Assembly (NCBI GenBank): GCA_013823855.1
Contig: PNMW01000014.1
Location: 1-46,140 of the forward strand
DNA length: 46,140 nucleotides
DNA from: Lysobacteraceae bacterium
GTDB taxonomy: Bacteria; Pseudomonadota; Gammaproteobacteria; Nevskiales; Nevskiaceae
Direction: 5' to 3'
The translations under genes and the position numbers were made by a program. Positions 6,573-14,089 of the stretch are shown one piece after another. The notes under the pieces were generated by a model that searched no databases, had not been told where the DNA came from, and saw only the letters and a list, made by a program, of their open reading frames with translations. How positions within the stretch are numbered: the stretch's first letter is position 1; each line of letters opens with the position of its first letter.

Positions 6573-7619
6573 CTATCCACGACCCCGCTCCTTTCTGCCT
6601 GGGGTCGTGTCGGCAACGGCCTGATCGGGTTTCAGCTGCGCCAGTAGCTGCTCCAGTGTTTCCATACGCACGCCGGCGCGCAAGGCATCGGCTTCGGCCT
6701 GCTCGCGACGTTCCCGTTCCTTGATCGCTTCGGCGCGAGCACTGGTCAACTCGGCCCGCACATTCTCCAGGGCCTGCGCGTCTTCGGCCCAGCGCCCCTG
6801 CAGCGCCTGATGCTCGGTAGCCGTCAGCCGCAAGGCATCCAGTTCCTTTTGCTGCGCCTCGATGCCGCGGCGGGCGTCGACCAGTTCCCGTTCCAGGCGC
6901 CCGTGGCGCTCCAGCCACTGCCCGTTGTCGCGGTTGAGCTGCAGCAATTCGTGGTTCTTGGCCGTCAGGGCCTCATTGGCCTGGCGCAGTGCCACCTGCA
7001 GTTCCTGCACCTGGTGCTCGTGGCGGCGTTGTTCCTGTTCGCGCTGCTCCTTCACCGAGGTCCGATAGTGCTCCAGCGCCTCACGGGCGTGGGCATGCTT
7101 CTCTTCCAGCGATTTCGCATGGGCTTCGTGTTCGGCCACGCGGGCGGTCAGGCCGGCGATGCGCTCGCTGAGCTGGGCGATTTCCGTTACCCGCTCCGCC
7201 AAGGACTGTTGGGCCGAAGCGTGGGCGGTCCGCTCCTCGTGCAGCGCGGTTTCGGTTCGCTGGAGCTGGTTGCTCAATGCGATCGCTTCCTGCCGAGCTT
7301 GTTCCAGCGCTTCGTTACGCTCCTGCAACTGGGTGGCAAAGCGCTGCTGCGCCTCGGTAACGACGGCCTCAGCCTCTTCATGCAGGCGCGCCGCGAGCCG
7401 GCCGATCAGGTCCTGCAGGGCCTCGCTGACCGCGACCTTGGCGCCGAGGCCTTGTCCTTCTTCCTCCTCCAGTTCCTTCAGGTAGCGGTGGATCGTGGTC
7501 TTGGAGCCGGTGTTGCCCAGCGCCACCCGCACCGCGTCTACCGACGGATGTTTGCCCTGCGCTCGCAGGGCGTCGCGAGCCTTCTGCACCTCGCTCTTGT
7601 ACAACCCACTGCGGGCCAT
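6573..7619 (-). CDS. tnpT: TnpT-like cointegrate-resolution factor: KfrA_N domain plus coiled coil
   Basis: This protein of about 348 residues starts at an ATG (7619) behind a good GGAGAGG ribosome site. Residues 1-55 are the KfrA_N DNA-binding domain (GKHPSVDAVRVALG, GSKTTIHRYLKELEEEE). The rest is a nearly uninterrupted coiled coil. In Tn4651, the coiled-coil TnpT assists the tyrosine recombinase TnpS in resolving cointegrates and is encoded divergently from it. The position inside the transposon end and the divergent orientation fit that role. It is paralogous to the gene at 1670-2758. The start region overlaps the operator palindromes at 7645-7670, so autoregulation is likely. Confidence 0.75.
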   Translation of the reverse strand: MARSGLYKSEVQKARDALRAQGKHPSVDAVRVALGNTGSKTTIHRYLKELEEEEGQGLGAKVAVSEALQDLIGRLAARLHEEAEAVVTEAQQRFATQLQERNEALEQARQEAIALSNQLQRTETALHEERTAHASAQQSLAERVTEIAQLSERIAGLTARVAEHEAHAKSLEEKHAHAREALEHYRTSVKEQREQEQRRHEHQVQELQVALRQANEALTAKNHELLQLNRDNGQWLERHGRLERELVDARRGIEAQQKELDALRLTATEHQALQGRWAEDAQALENVRAELTSARAEAIKERERREQAEADALRAGVRMETLEQLLAQLKPDQAVADTTPGRKERGRG

Positions 7620-7644
7620 GTCCCTCTCCTCGGACAATTTCGTA

Positions 7645-7670
7645 ATGTATTACATACCATGTAATTACAT
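7645..7670. promoter_or_regulatory. Tandem palindromic operators upstream of tnpT-like gene
   Basis: ATGTATTACAT (7645-7655) and the perfect 12-bp palindrome ATGTAATTACAT (7659-7670) stand 3 bp apart, 25-50 bp upstream of the start codon. They are built from the same ATGTA/TACAT half-site and are probably bound by the KfrA-type protein itself. Confidence 0.6.
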
Positions 7671-7676
7671 AACAAT

Positions 7677-7739
7677 CAAATTACACACAGCTGGCTGGTA
7701 GCTGTGTAATTTGAGACGGGATAATATGGAGTTATCCCG
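7677..7739. other. Candidate resolution (res/rst-like) site
   Basis: Two consecutive inverted repeats each have a 7-bp centre. The first runs from CAAATTAC (7677) to GTAATTTG (7713), with near-perfect arms of about 14 bp around GGCTGGT. The second is CGGGATAA, TATGGAG, TTATCCCG (7717-7739). Inverted arms around a 6-8 bp spacer are the classic form of a tyrosine-recombinase core. The site lies immediately upstream of the tnpT-like gene, where Tn4651-type elements keep their resolution site. The distal repeat resembles the one at 1549-1573 before the other tnpT-like gene. Confidence 0.55.
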
Positions 7740-7843
7740 CCTGAGCGTCACTTGCCGGGCTCGGCTGCAGAAAATCCAGTACAGCAGAGCCGTTGATGGC
7801 GACTGGGCCAGATCGCGCTGTACTGCGAAGCGTCCCATCTGTT

Positions 7844-7979
7844 GGTGTGCCTTGAATAGGCGCAGGAGCGAAGACTGCGGGGACTGCAGCAAGTCCCCGA
7901 GTCGACCGGACTCGACGGCCTGGCCGCGTTCCAGCACGACAACGTGGTCGCAGAGCTTGGCGACTTCCGCGGGGGGAGC
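7844..7979 (-). pseudogene. C-terminal fragment of an ABC transporter ATP-binding protein
   Basis: About 45 codons read AEVAKLCDHVVVLERGQAVE and continue through GDLLQSPQSSLLRLF. This matches the segment after the switch histidine of many importer ATPases (xxICDxVxVLxxGxIVExG, then xPxxxxxxxL), methionine/dipeptide type. Walker A, the signature motif and Walker B are absent. It lies in the otherwise geneless 256 bp between the candidate resolution site and the EF-hand gene. It appears to be debris from the recombination that brought the chr operon into the transposon. Confidence 0.55.
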
Positions 7980-7995
7980 CCATGAGGCGCCGGAC

Positions 7996-8391
7996 TCACT
8001 CGATCGGGCTGGTCTCTGCGTCGTGCTCCGCGACTTCCGCCAATGAAAGCCGCTTGTCGCCATCGAAGTCCACCTCGGCGAAGTGCTGGCTGAGCGTGTG
8101 TTCCCCGGGCAATTCCTCCTGGCTGAGATAGCCATCCTGGTTGCGGTCCAACTCGGCGAACTTGGCTCGGACATCTTCGATATCGCAGCGTTGCTTTAGC
8201 GTGCCTATTTCGCGTGAAGTGAGGTCAACCGCGTCGCCCAATGCGGCCAGTTCAGCGCACGTCGTAGGCGCCGACGGCATTGGCAACGAGGCCCTTTCTT
8301 CATCCTGCAGACCGCCGGAACGGGCCGGCAGTGTCGATACGATCAAAGCGACTGCGAACATGACGGCGGCAGGCTGTCGGGCAATCTTCAT
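7996..8391 (-). CDS. Secreted EF-hand (calcium-binding type) protein
   Basis: This 131-residue protein has an N-terminal signal sequence (MKIAR, then a hydrophobic core to about residue 20 and a likely cleavage after ARSG). It has a paired EF-hand near the C-terminus. Loop one is DRNQDGYLSQEE (residues 82-93), with all canonical ligand positions. Loop two is DFDGDKRLSLAE (108-119), with D, D, D, S and E in place but Lys at the usual glycine position. Two Cys residues (45, 69) could form a disulfide in the periplasm. The start overlaps the stop of the short chrB gene by four bases (ATGA), so it is a coupled last gene of the chromate operon. Its role in chromate response is unknown. Confidence 0.8.
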   Translation of the reverse strand: MKIARQPAAVMFAVALIVSTLPARSGGLQDEERASLPMPSAPTTCAELAALGDAVDLTSREIGTLKQRCDIEDVRAKFAELDRNQDGYLSQEELPGEHTLSQHFAEVDFDGDKRLSLAEVAEHDAETSPIE

Positions 8392-8858
8392 GGCGATTTC
8401 TCCAAGAGCGCGTCCGGGTTCCAGGTGTGGCGCTCGCCCTGGGCATGCTTGCTCCAGGCATAGAGCGCGTCGTAGACCACCATGCCGTGTCGCAGCATCT
8501 CGTGGTCGTCTTCGAACAGTTGGGACAACCCCAATGAGACTGCCAGCAGCCCGGCCGACTGCGGCGCCAGATCCAGGCATGCGGTGTCGGCCCCGCGCAC
8601 GATCCGCGCGAGATCGGCCAGTGCCGGATCGTCCAGGGCGTATTTGCGAAGAAAGGCGTCGAAGCTGCACAGCTCGCCAACGTGACTCAACTCCACATCC
8701 GGGACATCGTAGGGAATCGCGCCGGTGGTACGCGCCACGGGGAGCACCTCGCCCGGCGGCACGAACAGGAACTCCGACTCCGGATCGATGAAGCGACGGA
8801 TCAACCAGGGACAGGCGATTCGATCAATCTTGGGACGTTCTCGGGTTACCCATTGCAC
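8388..8858 (-). CDS. Short ChrB-type protein (ChrB C-terminal domain only)
   Basis: This 156-residue protein consists of the ChrB C-terminal domain: DRIACPWLIRRFIDPESEFLF near the N-terminus, then FDVP-type strands, VELSHVGELCSFDAFLRKY and a GLSQLFEDDHEML helix. The GTG start at 8858 is chosen because GGAGGT lies 5 bp upstream; no ATG has comparable support. It matches the C-terminal half of the full-length ChrB in the same operon. ChrB proteins are chromate-responsive regulators; the free C-terminal domain may bind chromate or act enzymatically. It follows chrA by 76 bp and is translationally coupled to the EF-hand gene. Confidence 0.8.
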   Translation of the reverse strand: MQWVTRERPKIDRIACPWLIRRFIDPESEFLFVPPGEVLPVARTTGAIPYDVPDVELSHVGELCSFDAFLRKYALDDPALADLARIVRGADTACLDLAPQSAGLLAVSLGLSQLFEDDHEMLRHGMVVYDALYAWSKHAQGERHTWNPDALLEKSP

Positions 8859-8934
8859 GGTACACCTCCGTTCCGGCAACAGCCGGCTTGCTGGTTGAAG
8901 GGCGATGCTGTTCTGTCGCCCGGCCCAACCGGTT

Positions 8935-10197
8935 TCATCGACCAAGTGCCTGCGACACCCAGCCCCACAGGGCGGCGCTCGCAATCACGGCCGGAATCAG
9001 CAACCGCGCCTTGGAAGCGAACAGGACGCCCAGGACGATCGCGAACAGGATCAGTGCCTCCAGACCCGTCAGGCTCACGCGCAGAAGGGCCAGCGTTGTT
9101 CCCGCAATCAGGCCGACAACGCCTGCGGTCACCCCTTCCAGGAACAGTCGGATGCGCGGCTGATGCACCAGGCGTTCCAGGGCATCGTGACCCACCAGCG
9201 TGAAGGCGAAGGCCGGCAGGAAGATGCCCACGGTCATCGCCACGGCGCCCCACGGCCCGCCGCCGAGGTAGCCCACGAACGTCGAGAAGATGATCAGCGG
9301 CGCCGGCAGCAATCCCGACAGGGCCAGGCCGTCGAGGAACTGGGCATTGCTCATCCACGCGCCCTGGGTCACGGCATCGCGCTGCAGGAACGGAATGACG
9401 GTGTAGGCGCCGCCGAACGTCAGTAAGCCAGCCTTCAAGCCAGACCAGAACAGCAGCAGTAGCGGTACCGCCGCCTGCGCGACGGCCGCACTCGGTCCGC
9501 CCGCGTGGCTCAGGGCGTCCAGTCCGGCCAGGCCGCCGTTGCGCGCCGCGAACACGACGGTTCCGGCGGCCGCGAGTCCGATCACACCCAGCGCGGCGAT
9601 GCTGAGGCGGTGACGCGCCATCAGGTAGATGAGCCCGCCCACGGCGAGAATCAGCGCGAAGTGCACGCCGGCCAACTGCGCGCCCGCCGCGAGGATCGCG
9701 ATCGCCCACAGCCAGCGATCGGTGACGACGTGGCCGCCGATGCGAAACACGGCGCGCACGATCAGCGCCGCCACCGCCACCTGCACCGCCGCAAAGACGG
9801 CCAGCACGCCGTCGGTCTTCAACCCATAGCGCACGTACGCCCACGAGAGCGCGAACATCAGCACGAACCCGGGCAGCATGAAGCCCAGACCGGCCAGAAC
9901 GCCGCCCCAGCGGCCGCGCGACAGCATCCCGAAATACACGCACAGCTCATGCGCCTCCGGGCCGGGCAGGATCTGATAGACCGCCAGCACCCGGTTGAAC
10001 TGGGCGCTGCTGATCCAGCGCTCTTCGTCCACCAGCTCGTGCCGGATCATGCCGATCTGGGCGACCGGGCCACCCCAGGCCAATGCGCCGAAGCGCAGGA
10101 ACCGCAGGAACAACCGCAGCCACGGCTCGCGCGGCACCACGTAGGTGGACGCGTCGCCGGTTTCGCTCGATGCCACAGGGTCGCGGTCTGTGCTCAT
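8935..10197 (-). CDS. chrA: Chromate transporter ChrA
   Basis: This 420-residue inner-membrane protein of the CHR superfamily exports chromate using the membrane potential or proton gradient. It is the long two-domain form. The N-terminal CHR domain has FLRFGALAWGGPVAQIGMI and VYQILPGPEAHEL. The C-terminal one has GLKAGLLTFGGAYTVIPFL and LSGLLPAPLIIF. About ten to thirteen hydrophobic segments are visible. The N-terminal 25 residues are polar and cytosolic. It is the fourth gene of the chr operon, 42 bp after the DUF1259 gene, and is the main resistance determinant. It appears full length. Confidence 0.95.
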   Translation of the reverse strand: MSTDRDPVASSETGDASTYVVPREPWLRLFLRFLRFGALAWGGPVAQIGMIRHELVDEERWISSAQFNRVLAVYQILPGPEAHELCVYFGMLSRGRWGGVLAGLGFMLPGFVLMFALSWAYVRYGLKTDGVLAVFAAVQVAVAALIVRAVFRIGGHVVTDRWLWAIAILAAGAQLAGVHFALILAVGGLIYLMARHRLSIAALGVIGLAAAGTVVFAARNGGLAGLDALSHAGGPSAAVAQAAVPLLLLFWSGLKAGLLTFGGAYTVIPFLQRDAVTQGAWMSNAQFLDGLALSGLLPAPLIIFSTFVGYLGGGPWGAVAMTVGIFLPAFAFTLVGHDALERLVHQPRIRLFLEGVTAGVVGLIAGTTLALLRVSLTGLEALILFAIVLGVLFASKARLLIPAVIASAALWGWVSQALGR

Positions 10198-10239
10198 GGG
10201 GCACTCTTGGTTGTCGTTTGCATCAGGTCGTGCATCGGA

Positions 10240-11163
10240 TCACCGAGCCGCGGCACTGGCGTGGGCACTTTGGGCATCCAGCACACGGCGGAAGCCTTGC
10301 GCCAGCCCGGCGGCCGGCCCCTTGCCCCAGAAGTGGACGAAGTAGAACGCCGGCTGCTCGCCCACCATGTGGTTGTGCAGCGCCACGACGTGGAAATCCG
10401 CCTGACGCAGTGCGCGCAGCACCGGCTGGACTTCCTCGCCCGTCATGATCACGTCGCCGTCGACGACGGCAAGCTGGTCCGAACCGGTGAAGGCCGCCCA
10501 GGTGGTCAGGCCCATCGATCCGCCCACCGGCCGACCGTGCATGCGGCCCTCCCGGCCGATCGTCACCTTCACCACGTCGCCTGTGATTTCCGGCCGATGT
10601 CCGATGGCCTTGGAAATGGCATCGGCATCGATCTTCCCCGGCGTCGGCACGGGGCCGCCGAAACTCGTGGCCGGCTGCGGGCGCTCCTTGCGCACGGCCT
10701 TGATGGCATCCCATACCGCCTTGACGCCGCCGGCCAATCGCATCGGGTCGCCGTGACCGCCGATGTGCATGAAGTACACCTTCGGCGAATCGAAGAAGAA
10801 ATGATTGTGCAGTCCGGTGACGTCGAGGCCAGTTTTGAACGCGGCATCCATCGCGGCATCGACTTCGTCCTCGAAGACGACGGTGTCGCCCATGAGCATC
10901 GCGTTCTCGTCCATCGGCATGAACGCAGCCCACGAACCGAGTCCGGCGGCGGGCGGCAACCGCACGCCATCGACGGTCACCGCCACATCGTCGCGGCTCC
11001 ATCCAATGCGAACCACCCCGTCCGGTTGCGCTTTTGCGACTGCGCCGCTGGCCTCGCCAATCCGGGCAGGGTCGATTTCGGCCGCGTGGACTGTGGTCCA
11101 GCCCAAAGCCAAAAGCAGCGACAGCGAGATGGCCCGCAGGGCATGGTGAGGTATGGCATTCAT
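10240..11163 (-). CDS. DUF1259 (LppY/LpqO-type) secreted protein
   Basis: This 307-residue protein has a signal peptide (hydrophobic stretch to about residue 24, cleavage after VHA). Two repeated modules follow, each ending in a His-rich strand: VTGLHNHFFFDSPKVYFMHI and VVALHNHMVGEQPAFYFVHF. This duplication and the LHNH motif define DUF1259. The ATG at 11163 is chosen because GGAG lies 6 bp upstream. The function is not established. Such genes recur beside chrA in chromate-resistance operons, which suggests a periplasmic accessory role in metal or oxidant handling. The paired His clusters could bind metal. Confidence 0.85.
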   Translation of the reverse strand: MNAIPHHALRAISLSLLLALGWTTVHAAEIDPARIGEASGAVAKAQPDGVVRIGWSRDDVAVTVDGVRLPPAAGLGSWAAFMPMDENAMLMGDTVVFEDEVDAAMDAAFKTGLDVTGLHNHFFFDSPKVYFMHIGGHGDPMRLAGGVKAVWDAIKAVRKERPQPATSFGGPVPTPGKIDADAISKAIGHRPEITGDVVKVTIGREGRMHGRPVGGSMGLTTWAAFTGSDQLAVVDGDVIMTGEEVQPVLRALRQADFHVVALHNHMVGEQPAFYFVHFWGKGPAAGLAQGFRRVLDAQSAHASAAAR

Positions 11164-11248
11164 GGGCAACTCCGGTCATCGATAAAAATAAGGAAGGGAA
11201 ACTTGCACGGGCGACGGCAGCACCTCGATCGGATGGGCGACGTCGGGG

Positions 11249-11998
11249 CTAGGCAGCCGGAGGCCTGCAGCAAGCCTCCAGTCGCTGCGCCACGGTTTCC
11301 CATTGGATGTTCTGGAAGAACGCATCCACGTACTTGGCCGCCGCGGCGCCGTAGTCCATCTGGTAGGAGTGCTCGTACATGTCCATCACCAGGATGGGCA
11401 GCGTGGCCGCCGGGCCGTGGGCGTGATCGGCCATCCAGTAGTTTTCAAGCTGGCGGGTGTGGGTGTTGAAGCCGAGCAACACCCAGCCCGAGCCGCCGCC
11501 CAGCCCTCCGCCCATGCGGCGGAACTCGGTTTCCCACGCATCGAAGCTGCCGAAGGCCTCGGCCAAGGCTTTGCGACTGGCGGCATCGGCTTGGCCGCTA
11601 CCGCCAAGGTTGTCGAAGTAGTACTCGTGCAGCACTACCGAGCCGGTGCGCAGCAGGTGCTCCCGCTTCAGCTCGTTATAGAGGTACGGCGGCATGTCCG
11701 GTGCGGCGAGTGCTTCGGCAAGATGCTTCTTCGTCACGGCCAGCGCCTTGACCGAGCCGCCGTAGTTGTTCTCCCAATGCGAGCGGATCAGGCGTTCCGA
11801 CAAGCCTTTCAGCTTGGCAGGGTCGAACGGCAGCGGCTTGAGTGCGGGAACGCTGTCGGGCGCAGGTGTGGAATTGGACATGGCGGTGATCTCCGAAGTC
11901 GGAACGGCATGGGCGGCCTTGGCGGCTCCCAGCGCGAGGGGGACCGCAGCGGCCAGGCTCAGAACGTGGCGGCGTTGTGTGTCGATCGGTGGGTTCAT
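11249..11998 (-). CDS. chrC: Fe/Mn superoxide dismutase (ChrC type) with Tat-like signal
   Basis: This 249-residue protein has an N-terminal QRRHVLSLAAAVPLALG signal of twin-arginine character (cleavage after AHA), so it probably acts outside the cytoplasm. The mature part follows the Fe/Mn SOD plan: LIRSHWENNYGG in the N-terminal helices (first metal His), VLHEYYFDNLGG, GSGWVLLGFN, ILVMDMYEHSYQMDYGAAAA (Asp and His ligands) and a C-terminal NIQWETVAQR helix. SODs of this family (ChrC) are common in chr operons, where chromate reduction generates superoxide. ATG 11998 is preferred over the in-frame ATG at 12004 because the leader GAGATGCCC matches that of the DUF1259 gene. Confidence 0.9.
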   Translation of the reverse strand: MNPPIDTQRRHVLSLAAAVPLALGAAKAAHAVPTSEITAMSNSTPAPDSVPALKPLPFDPAKLKGLSERLIRSHWENNYGGSVKALAVTKKHLAEALAAPDMPPYLYNELKREHLLRTGSVVLHEYYFDNLGGSGQADAASRKALAEAFGSFDAWETEFRRMGGGLGGGSGWVLLGFNTHTRQLENYWMADHAHGPAATLPILVMDMYEHSYQMDYGAAAAKYVDAFFQNIQWETVAQRLEACCRPPAA

Positions 11999-12097
11999 GG
12001 GCATCTCGTGGTCACGGGAGCTTGAGGAGAAAGGTGCGGGCGCATGCAGTGCACGCATTCCTGCATCGCGAGCGCGCGTCGATTGAGCAGGAGGCGA

Positions 12098-13036
12098 TCA
12101 CGCGGTGCTCCCGTTGCTGCGGAAACTGGCCAGCAGCCCATCGAACACAGCGCAGGCGTGTTCCAGCAACTGGTCGTCATCGGCGGTGGTGTCTCGTAGC
12201 CCCGCCAGGACGCTTTCCACGCCCGGCGCTTCCGGCGGTGGTGCGCCGCCCACGTCGAGGTAGTGCACCAGCAGGCCAAGGCGTGCGATCGGGCCTCGCT
12301 CCAGATCGAAGCTGGCGGCGAGCACCTCGAACGTTACGCGGTGGCCGACGTGGCTGAAGGTCGCGCCATCGAAATCGAACCCCAGCGCCTCCGGCGGACA
12401 GTCGGCCGGATGGGCGAGCCACAGAAAGCGGGCCTCGGGATCGATGAAGCGACGGATCAGCCAGGCGCTGGCCAGCCGGTCCACCCACGGACGCTGCCGC
12501 GTTGCCCATAGGCGGCCTTGGTAGTCGGCGGTGCGCAGCCGCTGGATCCTACCGGCCACGAAGTGCGGCTCGTCCGGCGCCTGCAGGCGGGCACAGGTCA
12601 TTTCCAGTTCGGCCAGCGTGTCCTCGACCTGCCGCCGGGCTTCGTCAGGGAAGAAGTCGATCGCGGTGATCGACTCGAAGGCCCTGCGCAACTTGCGCGT
12701 GCGCTTCAACGCCTCTGCCGGCGTGGTGTCGGGCAGGCTTTCACGAAGCCGCGTGGCGTCGGCCAGCAACTCGGTGTAATCCCGGCTGCGATCGAACAGA
12801 GCCACATAGGGTGTGTCGTCCTCGGCTTGTGCAGTCAGCAAGTGGGTTACACCGCCACCGCCGGTCACATCGGTGGCGACCGCTTCTAGCACGGCACGGC
12901 GCTCTGCCGCCGCCGGCAGCACGTAAACACCGTCCCGCAGGGCGGCGGCGCCCGCCGCCTTGAGCGAGCGCCAAGCCCGCTGGCGCACCGTGGCATTTTC
13001 GGTGGGCAGGGAAAGCACCATGATCAGCCAATTCAT
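12098..13036 (-). CDS. chrB: Chromate-sensing regulator ChrB, full length
   Basis: This 312-residue protein is the first gene of the chr operon. The N-terminal half (about 1-150) is the ChrB N-terminal domain (LIMVLSLPTENATVRQRAWR, GAAALRDGVYVLP, ALFDRSRDYTELL). The C-terminal half carries the ChrB domain (RPWVDRLASAWLIRRFIDPE, GATFSHVGHRVTFEVL, LGLLVHYLDVGG). ChrB is described as a chromate-dependent regulator or sensor needed for full chrA expression. The 84-bp region in front of it is shared with the divergent tnpS gene. It appears intact. Confidence 0.93.
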   Translation of the reverse strand: MNWLIMVLSLPTENATVRQRAWRSLKAAGAAALRDGVYVLPAAAERRAVLEAVATDVTGGGGVTHLLTAQAEDDTPYVALFDRSRDYTELLADATRLRESLPDTTPAEALKRTRKLRRAFESITAIDFFPDEARRQVEDTLAELEMTCARLQAPDEPHFVAGRIQRLRTADYQGRLWATRQRPWVDRLASAWLIRRFIDPEARFLWLAHPADCPPEALGFDFDGATFSHVGHRVTFEVLAASFDLERGPIARLGLLVHYLDVGGAPPPEAPGVESVLAGLRDTTADDDQLLEHACAVFDGLLASFRSNGSTA

Positions 13037-13120
13037 TGGTAGAGTATCCTACATGAATGATGTAAGTGCTACGTCAAAGCTTGGTGGGACAATCGTGTGT
13101 GCCGCCAGCGGAGGTCGCAA
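13037..13120. promoter_or_regulatory. Divergent chrB/tnpS promoter region
   Basis: On the minus strand a TTGACG hexamer (13072-13077) precedes weak -10 candidates around 13050-13060. The inverted repeat TACAT-GAATG-ATGTA (13050-13064) overlaps that zone and uses the same half-site as the operators at 7645-7670. A strong GGAGGT (13110-13115) five bases before ATG 13121 fixes the tnpS start. Binding by ChrB or by the KfrA-type protein is possible but unproven. Confidence 0.45.
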
Positions 13121-14074
13121 ATGACGGTGGAGCGCTATCTGGAGGCCGCGAATCGTGAGAACACGCAGCGCAGCTATGCCTCGGCGCTGCGGCACTTCGA
13201 GGTCGAATGGGGCGGGCATCTGCCGGCCACGCCGGACAGCGTGGCCCGCTACCTGGCCGAACACGCCACGCAGTTCGCGAACAACACGCTCCGGCAGCGC
13301 CTCGCCGCGCTGGCGCACTGGCACCGCGAACACGGGTTCGTCGATCCGACCCGGGCGCCGTTAGTGCGCAAGGTGCTCAAAGGCATCCAGACGGTGCATC
13401 CCTCTGTCGAGAAGCAAGCCGAGCCACTGCAGTTGACGCGGTTGGCGCAGGTGGACGGTTGGCTCGACTCTGCGATTGCGGCCGCTCGGGAAAGCGCTGA
13501 TCACGCGGACGAACTCCGTCATCGCCGCGATCGCGCCCTGATTCTGCTCGGCTTCTGGCGCGGCTTCCGTGGCGACGAACTGATCCGCGTACAGGTCGAA
13601 CACCTGCGCCTGGTGCCGGGCGAAGGCATGACCTGTTTCCTGCCGCGTAGCAAGGGCGACCGCCAGGCAGTGGGCACCACCTACAAAGTGCCGGCGTTAT
13701 CGCGATTGTGTCCGGTGACCGCAATCTCCGAATGGTCGGCCGCGGCCGACCTGACGCAGGGATCGTTGTTCCGCGGCGTCGATCGCTGGGGCCGCGTCAG
13801 CGACGCGCCGCTGCACCCTAATAGCCTCATCCCGCTGTTGCGTCGCCTGTTCACCGCGGCCGACCTTCCCGATGCCGCGGATTACAGCAGCCACTCTCTG
13901 CGCCGCGGTTTCGCCGGTTGGGCCAACGCGAACGGTTGGGACGTGAAGGCACTGATGGAATACGTCGGCTGGCGCGATGTGCACTCGGCCATGCGCTACC
14001 TCGATGGCAGCGATCCGTTCGCCCGGCAGCGCATCGAAGCCCATCTGCCATCACCGGCACTCCCACCCCCATGA
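13121..14074 (+). CDS. tnpS: Tyrosine site-specific recombinase (TnpS/TnpI-like)
   Basis: This 317-residue tyrosine recombinase has an N-terminal SAM-like core-binding domain (about 1-95; NRENTQRSYASALRHFE) and a catalytic domain. Visible catalytic motifs are the first Arg in GFWRGFRGDELIRV, the Lys in RSKGDRQAVG, HSLRRGFAGWA (His-x-x-Arg) and the C-terminal MEYVGWRDVHSAMRYLD with the Tyr nucleophile. In Tn4651-type Tn3 transposons this enzyme resolves cointegrates at a site between tnpS and tnpT. It is followed after 15 bp by tnpA. It diverges from the chr operon, which has displaced it from the tnpT-like gene. Confidence 0.88.
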   Translation: MTVERYLEAANRENTQRSYASALRHFEVEWGGHLPATPDSVARYLAEHATQFANNTLRQRLAALAHWHREHGFVDPTRAPLVRKVLKGIQTVHPSVEKQAEPLQLTRLAQVDGWLDSAIAAARESADHADELRHRRDRALILLGFWRGFRGDELIRVQVEHLRLVPGEGMTCFLPRSKGDRQAVGTTYKVPALSRLCPVTAISEWSAAADLTQGSLFRGVDRWGRVSDAPLHPNSLIPLLRRLFTAADLPDAADYSSHSLRRGFAGWANANGWDVKALMEYVGWRDVHSAMRYLDGSDPFARQRIEAHLPSPALPPP

Positions 14075-14089
14075 CGACTGAGGACCTGC

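Noticed and set aside
6353..6616. A small minus-strand open frame crossing the transposon's left end
   Set aside because: It spans the host-transposon junction, so it cannot be an evolved gene. No ribosome site or family was recognised.
9505..11469. A 654-codon open frame on the plus strand opposite chrA and the DUF1259 gene
   Set aside because: It is antisense to two well-recognised genes, and its composition (His/Arg/Gln-rich) is that of a high-GC shadow frame.
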